From the NCBI GenBank assembly GCA_031177765.1, contig JAPSKH010000001.1, forward strand, positions 45,917 through 109,916: a stretch of 64,000 nt of DNA. The letters run 5' to 3'. The notes beneath the pieces are model-generated. The model saw only the letters and a list, made by a program, of their open reading frames with translations. It was not told the DNA's origin and did not search any database. The position numbers and the translations under genes were made by a program. The stretch comes from Microbacterium sp. (lineage in GTDB: Bacteria; Actinomycetota; Actinomycetes; Actinomycetales; Microbacteriaceae). Below are positions 1-8,418 of this stretch, in pieces (position 1 is the first letter of the stretch; every line of letters starts with the position of its first letter).

Positions 1-476
1 TGCTCGCCGGCCCCGGGAGCCTGGATGGCGACGTCGCCGGTACGGCTGTAGGCCGGCGCGACGGACCCCGCCTGTGTGGGAAGAAGCGGCGGCTCGTCGC
101 TCACGGACGCGGCCGTGGCGGCATCGACCGAGCGGGGAGCGGGAACAGTCCCCGCGGAGGTGTCGACCGGGATGCTGTGCGAGGTGACGGACGCCTGCTC
201 CGCCGGCGCCGGAGAAGACGGCGCTGCGGGCGTTCCCGCCGTTCCTGCCGACGTGACCGGCGCCTCGCCCGAGGTGACCGGCGTCTCGCCCGTGGCGGCG
301 CGCCGGGCGGCCTCACGAGCCTCGCGGCGCGACTTCGGGGCGGCGTCGACGCCTCCCGGCGCAGGAGGCGTCACCTGCCCGGAGCTGCTCCGGACCGGAC
401 GGATGTCCCGGGAGCGCGGATCGGGGAGTTTTCCGTACAGATCCGCGAAGGGATCATCGGACGTTGATTCGGGCAT
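1..476 (-). CDS. mltG: Endolytic transglycosylase MltG, N-terminal part (runs off the window)
   Basis: This partial gene reads leftward and its 3' end lies outside the window. The start ATG at 476 follows the ruvX stop codon by one base (TGACATG), so the two are probably coupled. The visible 158 residues begin MPESTSDDPFADLYGKLPDP, then contain a basic SRREAREAARRAA stretch and a long low-complexity Pro/Ala/Thr/Ser region. That is the usual cytoplasmic extension of actinobacterial MltG, the membrane enzyme that cleaves nascent peptidoglycan strands and terminates glycan elongation. The catalytic YceG domain and the membrane helix are not visible here. The call rests on this N-terminal style and on the actinobacterial order alaS-ruvX-mltG, so it is an inference. 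The ORF track does not list it because the frame is cut by the window edge. Confidence 0.7.
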   Translation of the reverse strand, partial: MPESTSDDPFADLYGKLPDPRSRDIRPVRSSSGQVTPPAPGGVDAAPKSRREAREAARRAATGETPVTSGEAPVTSAGTAGTPAAPSSPAPAEQASVTSHSIPVDTSAGTVPAPRSVDAATAASVSDEPPLLPTQAGSVAPAYSRTGDVAIQAPGAGE

Positions 477-477
477 G

Positions 478-945
478 TCAGGCGGGCTCCTGAGGGACGG
501 GGGTTCCGGGCGGGCGGCCGGTGCTCTTCTCGACGTCGAGGGCTTGCTGGAGGAGGACGACCGCGGCGACCTGGTCAATGATGCTACGGGAAGTGCGCTG
601 TGATCTGCCCGAAGTGCGAAGAGCAGCGTGTGCGGACACCGTCGAGAGTCGCTCGTCGACCAGCCGGACGGGAAGTCCGGAGGCGGCCGCGAGCGCGGCG
701 GCGAAGCCGCGCGCATCGGTCGTCGACGCCGTGTCCTCGCCGCGCAGATTCAGCGGCAGGCCGACCAGAAGCTCGATCGCGGCGTGCTCCTCGGCGAGCG
801 AGACGATCCGTGCGACGGCGGCGTCGTCCCGCGGCACCGTCTCGACGGGCGTGGCCAGGAGTCCGTCGGGGTCGCACCGCGCGACGCCGACGCGGGCCTT
901 GCCCACGTCGATGCCGAGCCGCACCCCGCGGCGGAAGCCGCTCAC
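478..945 (-). CDS. ruvX: Putative pre-16S rRNA nuclease / Holliday junction resolvase-like RuvX (YqgF)
   Basis: A 155-residue RNase H-fold protein of the YqgF family, which matures the 5' end of 16S rRNA in Escherichia coli and has been proposed as an alternative Holliday junction resolvase. The motif RLGIDVGKARVGVA near the N-terminus carries the first catalytic Asp. LLVGLPLNLRGEDT is the central family motif, and VRLVDERLSTVSA (with the DER acid) and IIDQVAAVVLLQQAL follow near the C-terminus. The start is a GTG whose GTGA overlaps the alaS stop codon, so translation is coupled to alaS. The length is typical of the family. It sits between alaS and mltG as in most actinobacteria. Confidence 0.93.
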   Translation of the reverse strand: MSGFRRGVRLGIDVGKARVGVARCDPDGLLATPVETVPRDDAAVARIVSLAEEHAAIELLVGLPLNLRGEDTASTTDARGFAAALAAASGLPVRLVDERLSTVSAHAALRTSGRSQRTSRSIIDQVAAVVLLQQALDVEKSTGRPPGTPVPQEPA

Positions 946-3599
946 GCGCCGAAAGCGTCCTGCACCGCGGCGAGGGCTGCCGGCAGCGCCGAGGCATCCG
1001 TCCCGCCGCCCTGTGCCACGTCGTCGCGACCGCCGCCCCCGCCTCCGAGGATCGAGGCGGCGGTCTTCGCGAGCACCCCCGCCTTGGCGCCGGCCGAGCG
1101 GGCCGGCTCGTTGGTGACCACGATGACGACCGGACGACCGTTGGCCTCCGCGCCGAGGGCGACGACCGCCGGCTCGGAGCCCAAGCGCTCACGCACCTGC
1201 AGCGCGAGCGATCGGACGTCGTCGGGCGAGGCCACGGTACCGAGCGACTGCGCCACCACCAGCGTGGAGCCGCGACGGGTCGCGGACTGCGCGAGGGCGG
1301 GGATGCGCTCGGCGAGGGCCTTGGACTCCAGTGCCGCGATCTTCTTCTCGGCCGCCTTGAGGCTGGCCTGCAGCTCCGCGATGCGGGCGGGCAGCTGGTC
1401 GCGCGGCGCCTTCAGAGTCGACGTCAGCTGCGACACGATGGCACGCTCGGCGGCGAGGGAGCGGAACGCGTCCAGTCCCACGAGGGCTTCGACGCGGCGG
1501 TTCGAGGCACCGACGGACGACTCCCCCACGAGGCTGATCAGGCCGATCTCGGCGCTCGCGGACACGTGGGTTCCGCCGCACAGCTCGCGAGACCACGGTC
1601 CCCCGATGTCGACCATGCGGACGGTGTCGCCGTACTTCTCGCCGAACAGCGCCATCGCGCCCAGTGACTTCGCCTCCTCGAGCGGCAGCACGCGCGTGGT
1701 GACCTCGAGGTTGTCGCGGACGGCGTTGTTGGCGATCTCCTCGATCTCGGACTTCGTCGCGTCCGACAGCGCCTGCCCCCAGGTGAAGTCGAAGCGCATG
1801 TACCCGGCGCGGTTCAGCGAGCCCGCCTGCGTCGCGGTCTTCCCGAGGGTGTCGCGCAGCGCCGCGTGGACGAGATGCGTGGCCGAATGCGCCTGGCGCG
1901 CGGCGCGCCGGTTCGCGGCATCCACGATGGATGTCGCCGACTGCCCCACGGCCACCTCGCCGGTGGTGACCTCGACGGTGTGGCTCACCAGGCCGGGGAC
2001 GGGCTTCTGCACATCGAGGACGTCGAGCTCGTAGCCGGGGCCGACGATCACGCCCTTGTCGGCGACCTGGCCGCCGGACTCGGCGTACAGTGCGGTCTCG
2101 GCCAGGATGACCTCGGCGATCTGGCCTGTTCCCGCGCGGTCGACAGAGGCGCCGTCGACCAGGATCCCGAGCACGGTCGACTCCGTCTCGAGGTCGGTGA
2201 ATCCGGTGAAGACCGTCTCGCCCTTCGCGCGGAGGTCGCGGTACACGCTCGTGTCGGCGAGCTGGCGCTTGCGCGCCCGCGCGTCGGCCTTCGCCCGCGT
2301 GCGCTGCTCCTGCATGAGGCTGTCGAACGCCGCACGGTCGACGCTGAGCCCGGCCTCCTCCGCGATTTCGAGCGTGAGGTCGATCGGGAAGCCGTACGTG
2401 TCGTGCAGCAGGAACGCCTCGGAGCCGGGGATCGTCGTTCCGCCGCTCGCCTTGGTCTGCGACAGGGACTCGTCGAGGATGCTCTCCCCCGCCGCCAGTG
2501 TGCGCAGGAACGTCGCCTCCTCGGCGAGGGCGTACTGCGAGATGCGGGGCCAGTCCGCCTCGACGATCGGGTACGCCTCCTTCATGGCGTCCCGCGAAGC
2601 CGCGAACAGCTCGGCGAAGGTCGGCCCCTCGACGCCGAGCAGGCGCATCGAGCGGATGGCGCGGCGCATGAGACGGCGCAGGATGTAGCCGCGGCCGTCG
2701 TTCGACGGCGTCACGCCGTCGGACATCAGCATCAGCGACGAGCGGATGTGGTCGGCCACGACGCGGAAGCGCACGTCGTCCTCGTGGTTCGCACCGTAGG
2801 TGCGTCCCGACAGCGCGACAGCCTTGTCGAGGACCGGGCGCACCTGATCGGTCTCGTACATGTTGTCGACGCCCTGCTTGATGAACGCGATGCGCTCCAG
2901 GCCCATGCCGGTGTCGATGTTCTTCGCGGGCAGCTCGCCGACGATGTCGAAGTCGTACTTCGACTTCACGTTGGTGATCTCGTACTGCATGAACACGAGA
3001 TTCCAGATCTCGACGTAGCGGTCGTCGTCGGTCGCCGGTCCCCCGTCGATCCCGTACGCCGGCCCCCGGTCGAAGAAGATCTCCGAGCACGGGCCGGCGG
3101 GGCCGGGCAGGCCGGTGCTCCAGTAGTTCGTGTCCTTGCCCAGGCGCTGGATGCGCTCCTCCGGGAAGCCCGCGATGCGCTGCCACAGCTCGTGCGCCTC
3201 GTCGTCCTCCTCGTAGACGGTGACCCAGAGGTCCTTCGGGTCGAAGCCGAGCCCGCCGTCCGCCTCGGACGTCGTCAGCAGCTCCCACGCGAAGCGGATC
3301 GCGCCTTCCTTGAAGTAGTCGCCGAAGGACCAGTTGCCGAGCATCTGGAAGAAGGTGCCGTGACGCGGCGTCTTCCCGACCTCTTCGATGTCGTTGGTGC
3401 GGATGCACTTCTGGTTGTCGGCGGCCCGCGGGTACGGAGCGGGCACGTCGCCGCTGAGATACGGGATGAACGGCACCATCCCGGCCACGGTGAACAGCAG
3501 CGCCGGGTCGTCGGTGACCAGGGATGCCGACGGCACGATCGTGTGCCCGTTCTTCTCGAAGTAGTCGAGGAAGCGCTGTGCGATCTCGGCGGTCTTCAT
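942..3599 (-). CDS. alaS: Alanine--tRNA ligase
   Basis: AlaRS (885 residues) charges tRNA-Ala in the cytoplasm. The protein opens MKTAEIAQRFLDYFEKNGHT and shows class II core motifs (NDIEEVGKTPRHGTFFQMLGNWSFGDYF). The editing domain carries the zinc-binding HSATHLVHAAL and CGGTHV motifs, and a C-Ala domain ends in a Gly-rich GGGGGGRDDVAQGGG motif. The ORF track extends upstream to 3932, but that extension is low-complexity read-through into the preceding gene. The ATG at 3599 matches the family start and is preceded by GAGGACCCGA. The gene is followed directly by ruvX with a 4-nt overlap. A GC-rich inverted repeat (CCCGGG...CCCGGG) lies in the short spacer upstream. Confidence 0.98.
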   Translation of the reverse strand: MKTAEIAQRFLDYFEKNGHTIVPSASLVTDDPALLFTVAGMVPFIPYLSGDVPAPYPRAADNQKCIRTNDIEEVGKTPRHGTFFQMLGNWSFGDYFKEGAIRFAWELLTTSEADGGLGFDPKDLWVTVYEEDDEAHELWQRIAGFPEERIQRLGKDTNYWSTGLPGPAGPCSEIFFDRGPAYGIDGGPATDDDRYVEIWNLVFMQYEITNVKSKYDFDIVGELPAKNIDTGMGLERIAFIKQGVDNMYETDQVRPVLDKAVALSGRTYGANHEDDVRFRVVADHIRSSLMLMSDGVTPSNDGRGYILRRLMRRAIRSMRLLGVEGPTFAELFAASRDAMKEAYPIVEADWPRISQYALAEEATFLRTLAAGESILDESLSQTKASGGTTIPGSEAFLLHDTYGFPIDLTLEIAEEAGLSVDRAAFDSLMQEQRTRAKADARARKRQLADTSVYRDLRAKGETVFTGFTDLETESTVLGILVDGASVDRAGTGQIAEVILAETALYAESGGQVADKGVIVGPGYELDVLDVQKPVPGLVSHTVEVTTGEVAVGQSATSIVDAANRRAARQAHSATHLVHAALRDTLGKTATQAGSLNRAGYMRFDFTWGQALSDATKSEIEEIANNAVRDNLEVTTRVLPLEEAKSLGAMALFGEKYGDTVRMVDIGGPWSRELCGGTHVSASAEIGLISLVGESSVGASNRRVEALVGLDAFRSLAAERAIVSQLTSTLKAPRDQLPARIAELQASLKAAEKKIAALESKALAERIPALAQSATRRGSTLVVAQSLGTVASPDDVRSLALQVRERLGSEPAVVALGAEANGRPVVIVVTNEPARSAGAKAGVLAKTAASILGGGGGGRDDVAQGGGTDASALPAALAAVQDAFGA

Positions 3600-3661
3600 T
3601 CGGGTCCTCGCAATGGCACGATCCTCCGTCCCGGGGCATCCCGGGCCGGTCGGTCGTTGGG

Positions 3662-3946
3662 TCAATCGGTGAGCTTGCGGGCGACGTCGCCGGCGGAGTC
3701 GACGGCTTCGGTGACCGCGTCGTGGACGGCGGCAGCGCCCCCGGCCGCGGCATCGCGCACCTCGTCCACGATCCCGGTGAACCGGGCCTCCTGCTCGCGG
3801 TAGGCGTCGGCGATGCGGTCGGTGAACTGGGTGATGCGGGCGTCGACGTCGGCCAGGATCTCCTGTCCGCGCGGGTCCTTGTTCACGAGGTGCGCCAGCA
3901 CGAAACCACCGGCGATACCGAACAGGAACCACACCAGCTTCTTCAT
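3662..3946 (-). CDS. Small membrane-anchored protein between rpsD and alaS
   Basis: A 94-residue protein of unknown function. It has an N-terminal hydrophobic segment (VWFLFGIAGGFVLAHLV, residues 5-21), then a charged, Ala-rich amphipathic helix region that looks coiled-coil-like and ends DVARKLTD. It would insert once in the membrane with the helical tail in the cytoplasm. The ORF track starts further upstream at 4165, but the ATG at 3946 is preceded by GAGGAGTGGTC and begins directly before the membrane segment, so it is preferred. Small proteins of this type commonly sit beside alaS in actinobacteria, which suggests co-transcription, but no function can be assigned from sequence. A TACGAT hexamer near 4060-4065 could be its -10 box. 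Confidence 0.75.
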   Translation of the reverse strand: MKKLVWFLFGIAGGFVLAHLVNKDPRGQEILADVDARITQFTDRIADAYREQEARFTGIVDEVRDAAAGGAAAVHDAVTEAVDSAGDVARKLTD

Positions 3947-4080
3947 GACCACTCCTCGGTTGTCGAGCAGGTCGCGGCGCGACCGTATCGAGACACGGCT
4001 GTCAGGATGTGTGCGCGGCCGCATCCGGGCGCGCGGGCCGCGGACGCGGCATCCTCCCCATCGTAGGGTGAAACGACGAA

Positions 4081-4102
4081 GGGCGCCGGTTGCCCGGCGC
4101 CC
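4081..4102 (-). terminator. Rho-independent-type hairpin after rpsD
   Basis: Inverted repeat GGGCGCCGG-TTGC-CCGGCGCCC, a 9-bp perfect stem with a 4-nt loop, located 23 nt after the rpsD stop codon on the same strand. No long U-tract follows, as is usual in high-GC actinobacteria. Confidence 0.75.
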
Positions 4103-4124
4103 TCCTCGCTCGCCCGCTGAGCGG

Positions 4125-4754
4125 TTATCGAGCGGCGTAGTACTCGACGACGAGCTGGACGTCACAGACGACCGGGACCTCGGCGCGCTTGGGACGACGC
4201 ACGAGACGGGCCTGCAGCTTGTCGAGCTCGACCTCGAGGTAGCCGGGAACCGGGGGCAGCACCTCGGCGTGACCGCCGGCCGCCGCCACCTGGAACGGCT
4301 CGAGGGCCTCGCTCTTGGGCTTGACGTGGATGAGCTGACCCGGCTTCACACGGAACGACGGGCGGTCGACCAGCTGGCCGTCGACGAGGATGTGACGGTG
4401 CACCACGAGCTGGCGCGCCTGCGCCGTGGTGCGGGCGAAACCGGCGCGGAGCACGAGCGCGTCCAGGCGCATCTCGAGCTGCTCGACCAGGTTCTCACCG
4501 GTCAGACCCTGCGTGCGGCGGGCCTCGTTGAACTGGATGCGCAGCTGCTTCTCGCGGATGCCGTACTGCTCGCGCAGACGCTGCTTCTCGCGCAGGCGGA
4601 CGGCGTAGTCGCTGTCGGCCTTGCGCTTGGTGCGGCCGTGCTCACCGGGAGCGTAGGGACGCTTCTCCAGGTAGCGGGCGGCCTTCGGGGTGAGCGCGAC
4701 GCCGAGGGCGCGCGAGAGGCGGACCTTGCGGCGGTCCTGGGACTTCGTTGCCAC
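4125..4754 (-). CDS. rpsD: 30S ribosomal protein S4
   Basis: S4 (209 residues) is a primary 16S rRNA-binding assembly protein of the small subunit. The start MATKSQDRRKVRLSRALGVAL, the EKRPYAPGEHG segment and the S4 RNA-binding domain (LEMRLDALVLRAGFARTTAQARQLVVHRHILVDG) are clear. The start is GTG, preceded by GGAAGGAACACTTC. It is encoded alone, outside the alpha operon, as in many actinobacteria. It lacks the Cys-rich zinc motif found in some S4 paralogues. A leader of roughly 145 nt separates it from a possible -10 box (TAGCCT, 4905-4910), leaving room for autoregulation, although no specific structure is established. A strong hairpin follows the gene. Confidence 0.97.
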   Translation of the reverse strand: MATKSQDRRKVRLSRALGVALTPKAARYLEKRPYAPGEHGRTKRKADSDYAVRLREKQRLREQYGIREKQLRIQFNEARRTQGLTGENLVEQLEMRLDALVLRAGFARTTAQARQLVVHRHILVDGQLVDRPSFRVKPGQLIHVKPKSEALEPFQVAAAGGHAEVLPPVPGYLEVELDKLQARLVRRPKRAEVPVVCDVQLVVEYYAAR

Positions 4755-4948
4755 GAAGTGTTCCTTCCGTTGACGTGGACGTGTCTTTCACGACTCACGG
4801 GCGTATCTCCCCCGCTCCACCCTGTCCGGACTGCACGCCGGGGCATGCCGGAAGGTCGTTCAAGAAGGGAGGGGATGCCCGAAAACTCGGTTTCGAGCCG
4901 GTCAAGGCTACCAGATCCCGCCTTCGGGCGAGCTGGACGCGCTCGCGG

Positions 4949-6310
4949 TCACCGTCCGTCGAGGATCCGGCGGATCTTCTCCAGCCGCGCCTGCACGTCG
5001 CGCTCGGCGCCCAGCGCCTTCGGCTCGTAGTAGCGGCGGCCGCGCAGCTCGTCCGGAAGATACTGCTGCGGCGACACGCCGACCTCCGAGTCGTGCGGAT
5101 ACACGTACCCCTTCCCGTGCCCGAGCCGCTTGGCCCCGGGATAGTGGGCGTCGCGGAGGTGGATCGGCACGCGACCGAACCCGCCGTTGCGCACATCGGC
5201 GATCGCGGCGTCGATGGCGAGGTATGCCGCATTGGACTTGGCCGTGGTCGCCAGATACGCCGTCGCCTCCGCGAGCGGGATGCGGCCTTCGGGCATCCCG
5301 ATGAACTGCACCGCCTCGGCCGCGGCGACAGCGAGGGGCAGCGCCTGAGGATCTGCCAGCCCGATGTCCTCTGCGGCCGAGATGATGAGGCGCCGCGCGA
5401 TGAACCGCGGGTCCTCGCCCGCCTCGATCATCCGCGCGAGGTAGTGCATCGCCGCATCCACGTCCGAGCCGCGGATCGACTTGATGAAGGCGCTGATGAC
5501 GTCGTAGTGCTCGTCACCCTGCCGGTCGTATCGCAGCAGCGCGCGATCGACCGCCTGGGCGACCTGCTCGGAGGTGACGACGGGAACGGTCGAGGCATCC
5601 GTCTCCCCCTCGTCCTCGTGCTGCTCGTCGTCGGTGGGGGCAGCGAGGGATGCCGCCGCTTCGAGCGCCGTGAGCGCTCGCCGGGCGTCGCCGGACGAGA
5701 GGCGCACCAGGGCATCGCGTGCGTCGTCGCCCAGCGAGACCGCCCCGCCGAGGCCGCGAGGATCGGTGACGGCGCGATCGATCAGCATCCGCAGGTCGTC
5801 GTCGGAGAGGGGCTTCAGCGTCAGCAGGAGCGATCGCGACAGCAGTGGCGAGATCACCGAGAACGACGGATTCTCGGTCGTGGCGGCGATGAGCACCACC
5901 CAGCCGTTCTCGACGCCCGGCAGCAGCGCGTCCTGCTGCGCCTTGGTGAAGCGGTGGATCTCATCGAGGAAGAGGATCGTCGACTGCCCGTACAGATCGC
6001 GCTGGGTGAGGGCCTCCTGCATCACCTCGCGGACATCGCGCACACCGGCCGTGACGGCCGACAGCTCGACGAAGCGCCGCCCCGAGGATCGGGCGATCGC
6101 CTGGGCCAGCGTCGTCTTCCCGGTGCCGGGCGGGCCCCACAGGATGACCGAGGTGGCGGCGCGCGTCGACGCGTCGGGATCGGCGAGGGTCACCAGCGGA
6201 GATCCCGGGCGCAGCAGGTGCGACTGACCGGCGACCTCGGCGAGCGATGTGGGCCGCATGCGCACCGCCAGGGGCGTCTGCCCCTGGAACAGCGCGGTGG
6301 GGATCGTCAC
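4949..6310 (-). CDS. rarA: Replication-associated recombination protein RarA (AAA ATPase)
   Basis: RarA/MgsA (453 residues) is a clamp-loader-like AAA+ ATPase that acts at stalled forks and single-strand gaps. The N-terminal segment RMRPTSLAEVAGQSHLL is diagnostic. Walker A is WGPPGTGKTTLAQAIA, Walker B is ILFLDEIHRF, and sensor 1 lies in VVLIAATTENPSF. The C-terminal tetramerisation part contains YDVISAFIKSIRGSDVDAA and FGRVPIHLRDAHYPGAKRLGHG. An acidic, Thr-rich insert (TDDEQHEDEGETDAS) occurs in the lid region. The GTG start sits 6 nt behind TAGCCT, so the message is probably leaderless. The gene precedes rpsD on the same strand but is separated from it by 194 nt. Confidence 0.96.
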   Translation of the reverse strand: MTIPTALFQGQTPLAVRMRPTSLAEVAGQSHLLRPGSPLVTLADPDASTRAATSVILWGPPGTGKTTLAQAIARSSGRRFVELSAVTAGVRDVREVMQEALTQRDLYGQSTILFLDEIHRFTKAQQDALLPGVENGWVVLIAATTENPSFSVISPLLSRSLLLTLKPLSDDDLRMLIDRAVTDPRGLGGAVSLGDDARDALVRLSSGDARRALTALEAAASLAAPTDDEQHEDEGETDASTVPVVTSEQVAQAVDRALLRYDRQGDEHYDVISAFIKSIRGSDVDAAMHYLARMIEAGEDPRFIARRLIISAAEDIGLADPQALPLAVAAAEAVQFIGMPEGRIPLAEATAYLATTAKSNAAYLAIDAAIADVRNGGFGRVPIHLRDAHYPGAKRLGHGKGYVYPHDSEVGVSPQQYLPDELRGRRYYEPKALGAERDVQARLEKIRRILDGR

Positions 6311-6316
6311 GATCCC

Positions 6317-6322
6317 AGGCTA
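6317..6322 (-). promoter_or_regulatory. -10 box for leaderless rarA (TAGCCT)
   Basis: TAGCCT is followed by 6 nt and the GTG start of rarA, the spacing expected when transcription starts at the first base of the start codon. No clear -35 hexamer was recognised. Confidence 0.55.
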
Positions 6323-6378
6323 TCCCGGGGCTGCGACGCCGGGTCGGAGCGGGTTTGGTCGCCGTCGATCCCGCCCCA

Positions 6379-6384
6379 TAGGAT
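6379..6384 (+). promoter_or_regulatory. -10 box (TAGGAT) for the 6425 gene
   Basis: TAGGAT lies 40 nt before the GTG start, with a partial -35 hexamer TTGGTC 18 nt upstream (6355-6360). The spacing fits a housekeeping sigma promoter with a short 5' UTR that contains the GAGGAGG ribosome-binding site. Confidence 0.5.
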
Positions 6385-6424
6385 CATCCCGGCCCGGGCG
6401 CCGACCCGGATTCGAGGAGGTCCC

Positions 6425-6739
6425 GTGGCGACCGGTGGCAAGGATCGCGATGCGCGCGCAGCGCGAGAGCGTGCTCGGCTCTATCAGGCGCGGCGCCAGT
6501 TCCATCAGGATCAGGCCCGCCGCCGTCGCCGCGACAACCTGATCGGAGGGATCGCCGGAGGCCTTCTCATCCTGGGGCTCGCCGCTGTCCAGACCGCCTA
6601 CTTCGTCGCCGGGCCGGGCGCGCCCGAGCCCACGCCCACCTCGACGCCGTCGCCCTCGCCGTCGGGCATGACCCCCGCCCCGACCGACTCATCCACGCCT
6701 GTCCCCGACACGACCGGGACGCCGACGCCGACGCCGTGA
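6425..6739 (+). CDS. Small single-pass membrane protein with Pro/Thr-rich tail
   Basis: A 104-residue protein of unknown function. The first 40 residues are strongly basic and polar (RERARLYQARRQFHQDQARRRRRD). A hydrophobic segment follows (LIGGIAGGLLILGLAAVQTAYFVAG), then a tail of Pro, Thr and Ser to the end. The positive-inside rule predicts a cytoplasmic N-terminus and an external Pro/Thr-rich tail. The GTG at 6425 is supported by GAGGAGG five nt upstream. The ORF track fuses it to a long artificial frame from 4748. It is divergent from rarA, and no catalytic motif is visible. Confidence 0.75.
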   Translation: MATGGKDRDARAARERARLYQARRQFHQDQARRRRRDNLIGGIAGGLLILGLAAVQTAYFVAGPGAPEPTPTSTPSPSPSGMTPAPTDSSTPVPDTTGTPTPTP

Positions 6740-6838
6740 AACCGGCCGCCGAGGCATCGGAGCGGACGGCCCCGCCGTACTAGGCTTGGGATCCGTCCAT
6801 CCCCCACAGGCGGCCCAAGCCGCGATGAGGTGCATCCC

Positions 6839-8278
6839 GTGACTGCCGCAGCAGAGTCGAACTCCGACACCACCGTGCCCGAGAGCCACGACGACCAGTC
6901 CCCCGAGTCGCTCGACGTCGAGCCCACCGACTCCACCGCCGACGCCGTCGACGCCGACGCCGTCGACGCCGTCGACGGCGCCGACACGTCCGGCGGCGAA
7001 GCGACGGAGCCCGAGCCGGCCACGGAGACCGCTGAGACGAGCGCCGTCGGCGGCGATGAGCCGTGGGGTCGTGTCGACGCCGACGGAACCGTGTCCGTGC
7101 GCGAGGCGACCGGCTGGCGGGTGGTCGGCCAGTTCCCCGACGGCCCTCCTGCCGAGGCGCTGGCCTACTTCGAGCGCAAGTACGCAGACCTGGCCGGCGA
7201 GGTCACGCTCCTCGAGGTGCGTCACCGCCGCGGCGGCGCGTCGGCCGCGGATCTGCGCTCCACGGCCCGCACCATCCGCGGGAAGCTGGAGAACGCCGCA
7301 GCCGTCGGCGATCTCGCCGCGCTCGAGACCCGCATCACGACGCTGCTCGAGGCGCTCGAGGCGGCGTCCGAGACCGAGGCGGCAGCCGCCCGCCAGGCCG
7401 TGGACGACGCCGTGCGCGCGAGGACGGAACTGGTCGAGAAGGCAGAGGCGCTCGCCGCGCGCGACCCCCGGACCGTTCAGTGGAAGCAGGCGACGGCGGA
7501 GATGACCTCTCTGTTCGACCAGTGGCAGGCTCAGCAGCAGAACGGCCCGCGCCTGCCCAAGTCCACCGCGCAGCAGCTGTGGAAGCGGTTCCGCGACGCC
7601 CGAGCGACCGTCGACAAGCACCGTCGCGCGTTCTACGCCGAGCTGGACGAAGCCCACAAGGCCGTGCGGGATCGCAAGACGCGCCTGGTCGAGAAGGCGG
7701 AGTCGCTCGCGGCGAAGGGCGAGGACGCGATCCCCGCCTACCGCGAGCTGCTCGACCAGTGGAAGGGCGCCGGACGCGCCGGCAAGAAGGTCGACGACGC
7801 CCTGTGGGCCCGCTTCAAGGCCGCCGGCGACGCGCTGTACAGCGCCCGCTCCGAGCGGGAGGCGGCGGATGCCGAGGCATCCCGCGAGAAGATCGAGGCC
7901 AAGCGCGCGCTCCTCGAAGAGGCGAAGGCCGTCGCCGACGAGCGCGACCTCGGCAAGGCGCGGTCGCTCCTGACCGGCATCCAGCGCCGGTGGGACGAGG
8001 TCGGCCGGATCTTCCCGCGCGACGCGGAGCGGTCCCTGGACGACGAGCTGCGCAAGATCGAGCAGGCGCTTCGCACCCGCGAGGAGGCCGACTGGAAGCG
8101 CAACGATCCCGAGACGAAGGCGCGCGCCAACGACATGACGCGCCAGCTCACGGAGGCGATCCAGAAGCTCGAGGACGAGCTGGAGACCGCCAGGAAGTCC
8201 GGCGACGCTCGCGCGATCGCGCAGGCGTCCGAGGCGCTCGAGGCACGTCGGTCGTGGCTGAAGGCGCTCGGCGGCTGA
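6839..8278 (+). CDS. DUF349 domain-containing helical protein
   Basis: A 479-residue, mostly alpha-helical, highly charged protein. After an acidic, disordered N-terminus (residues 1-75, rich in Asp, Ser and Thr) there is a small segment (WGRVDADGTVSVREATGWRVVGQFPDG), then repeated helical units with the DUF349 signatures LWKRFRDARATVDKHRRAFYAELDEA and LWARFKAAGDALYSARSE. The family is widespread and without an established biochemical role. Two GTG codons are possible. The one at 6839 is 8 nt behind ATGAGG and is preferred over 6830. A TAGGCT -10 candidate lies at 6781-6786. Proteins of this family often neighbour relA in actinobacteria, as here. Confidence 0.85.
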   Translation: MTAAAESNSDTTVPESHDDQSPESLDVEPTDSTADAVDADAVDAVDGADTSGGEATEPEPATETAETSAVGGDEPWGRVDADGTVSVREATGWRVVGQFPDGPPAEALAYFERKYADLAGEVTLLEVRHRRGGASAADLRSTARTIRGKLENAAAVGDLAALETRITTLLEALEAASETEAAAARQAVDDAVRARTELVEKAEALAARDPRTVQWKQATAEMTSLFDQWQAQQQNGPRLPKSTAQQLWKRFRDARATVDKHRRAFYAELDEAHKAVRDRKTRLVEKAESLAAKGEDAIPAYRELLDQWKGAGRAGKKVDDALWARFKAAGDALYSARSEREAADAEASREKIEAKRALLEEAKAVADERDLGKARSLLTGIQRRWDEVGRIFPRDAERSLDDELRKIEQALRTREEADWKRNDPETKARANDMTRQLTEAIQKLEDELETARKSGDARAIAQASEALEARRSWLKALGG

Positions 8279-8294
8279 CCGACGGTCCTCACAG

Positions 8295-8317
8295 CGTCGC
8301 GGGCCTCTCGCGCGACG
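8295..8317. terminator. Possible hairpin terminator after the DUF349 gene
   Basis: CGTCGCG and CGCGACG form a 7-bp stem around a 9-nt loop, starting 17 nt after the stop codon. There is no U-tract, so this is a moderate call. Confidence 0.4.
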
Positions 8318-8406
8318 TGACCGGGTGACGCCCCGGAGCCGTGATGTCCTGCGGCCGGTTCTCCACAGCGACGCCGGACGGCTCCGCGGCGGAAGACCGG
8401 GTGCGG

Positions 8407-8412
8407 CACACT
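8407..8412 (+). promoter_or_regulatory. -10-like box (CACACT) for the AbiEi-like gene
   Basis: CACACT is followed by 6 nt and the ATG at 8419, and no Shine-Dalgarno sequence is present, which suggests a leaderless transcript. The first base deviates from TANNNT. Confidence 0.4.
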
Positions 8413-8418
8413 GCCTCC

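Noticed and set aside
1866-3803. Long plus-strand ORF (645 aa) antisense to alaS
   Set aside because: High-GC codon bias opens the opposite strand; the translation is Arg/Ala-rich low complexity with no family motif.
942-3932. Extended alaS reading frame in the ORF track starting at 3932
   Set aside because: The extra N-terminus is Arg/Pro-rich shadow sequence overlapping the small membrane gene; the AlaRS family start is at 3599 with a ribosome-binding site.
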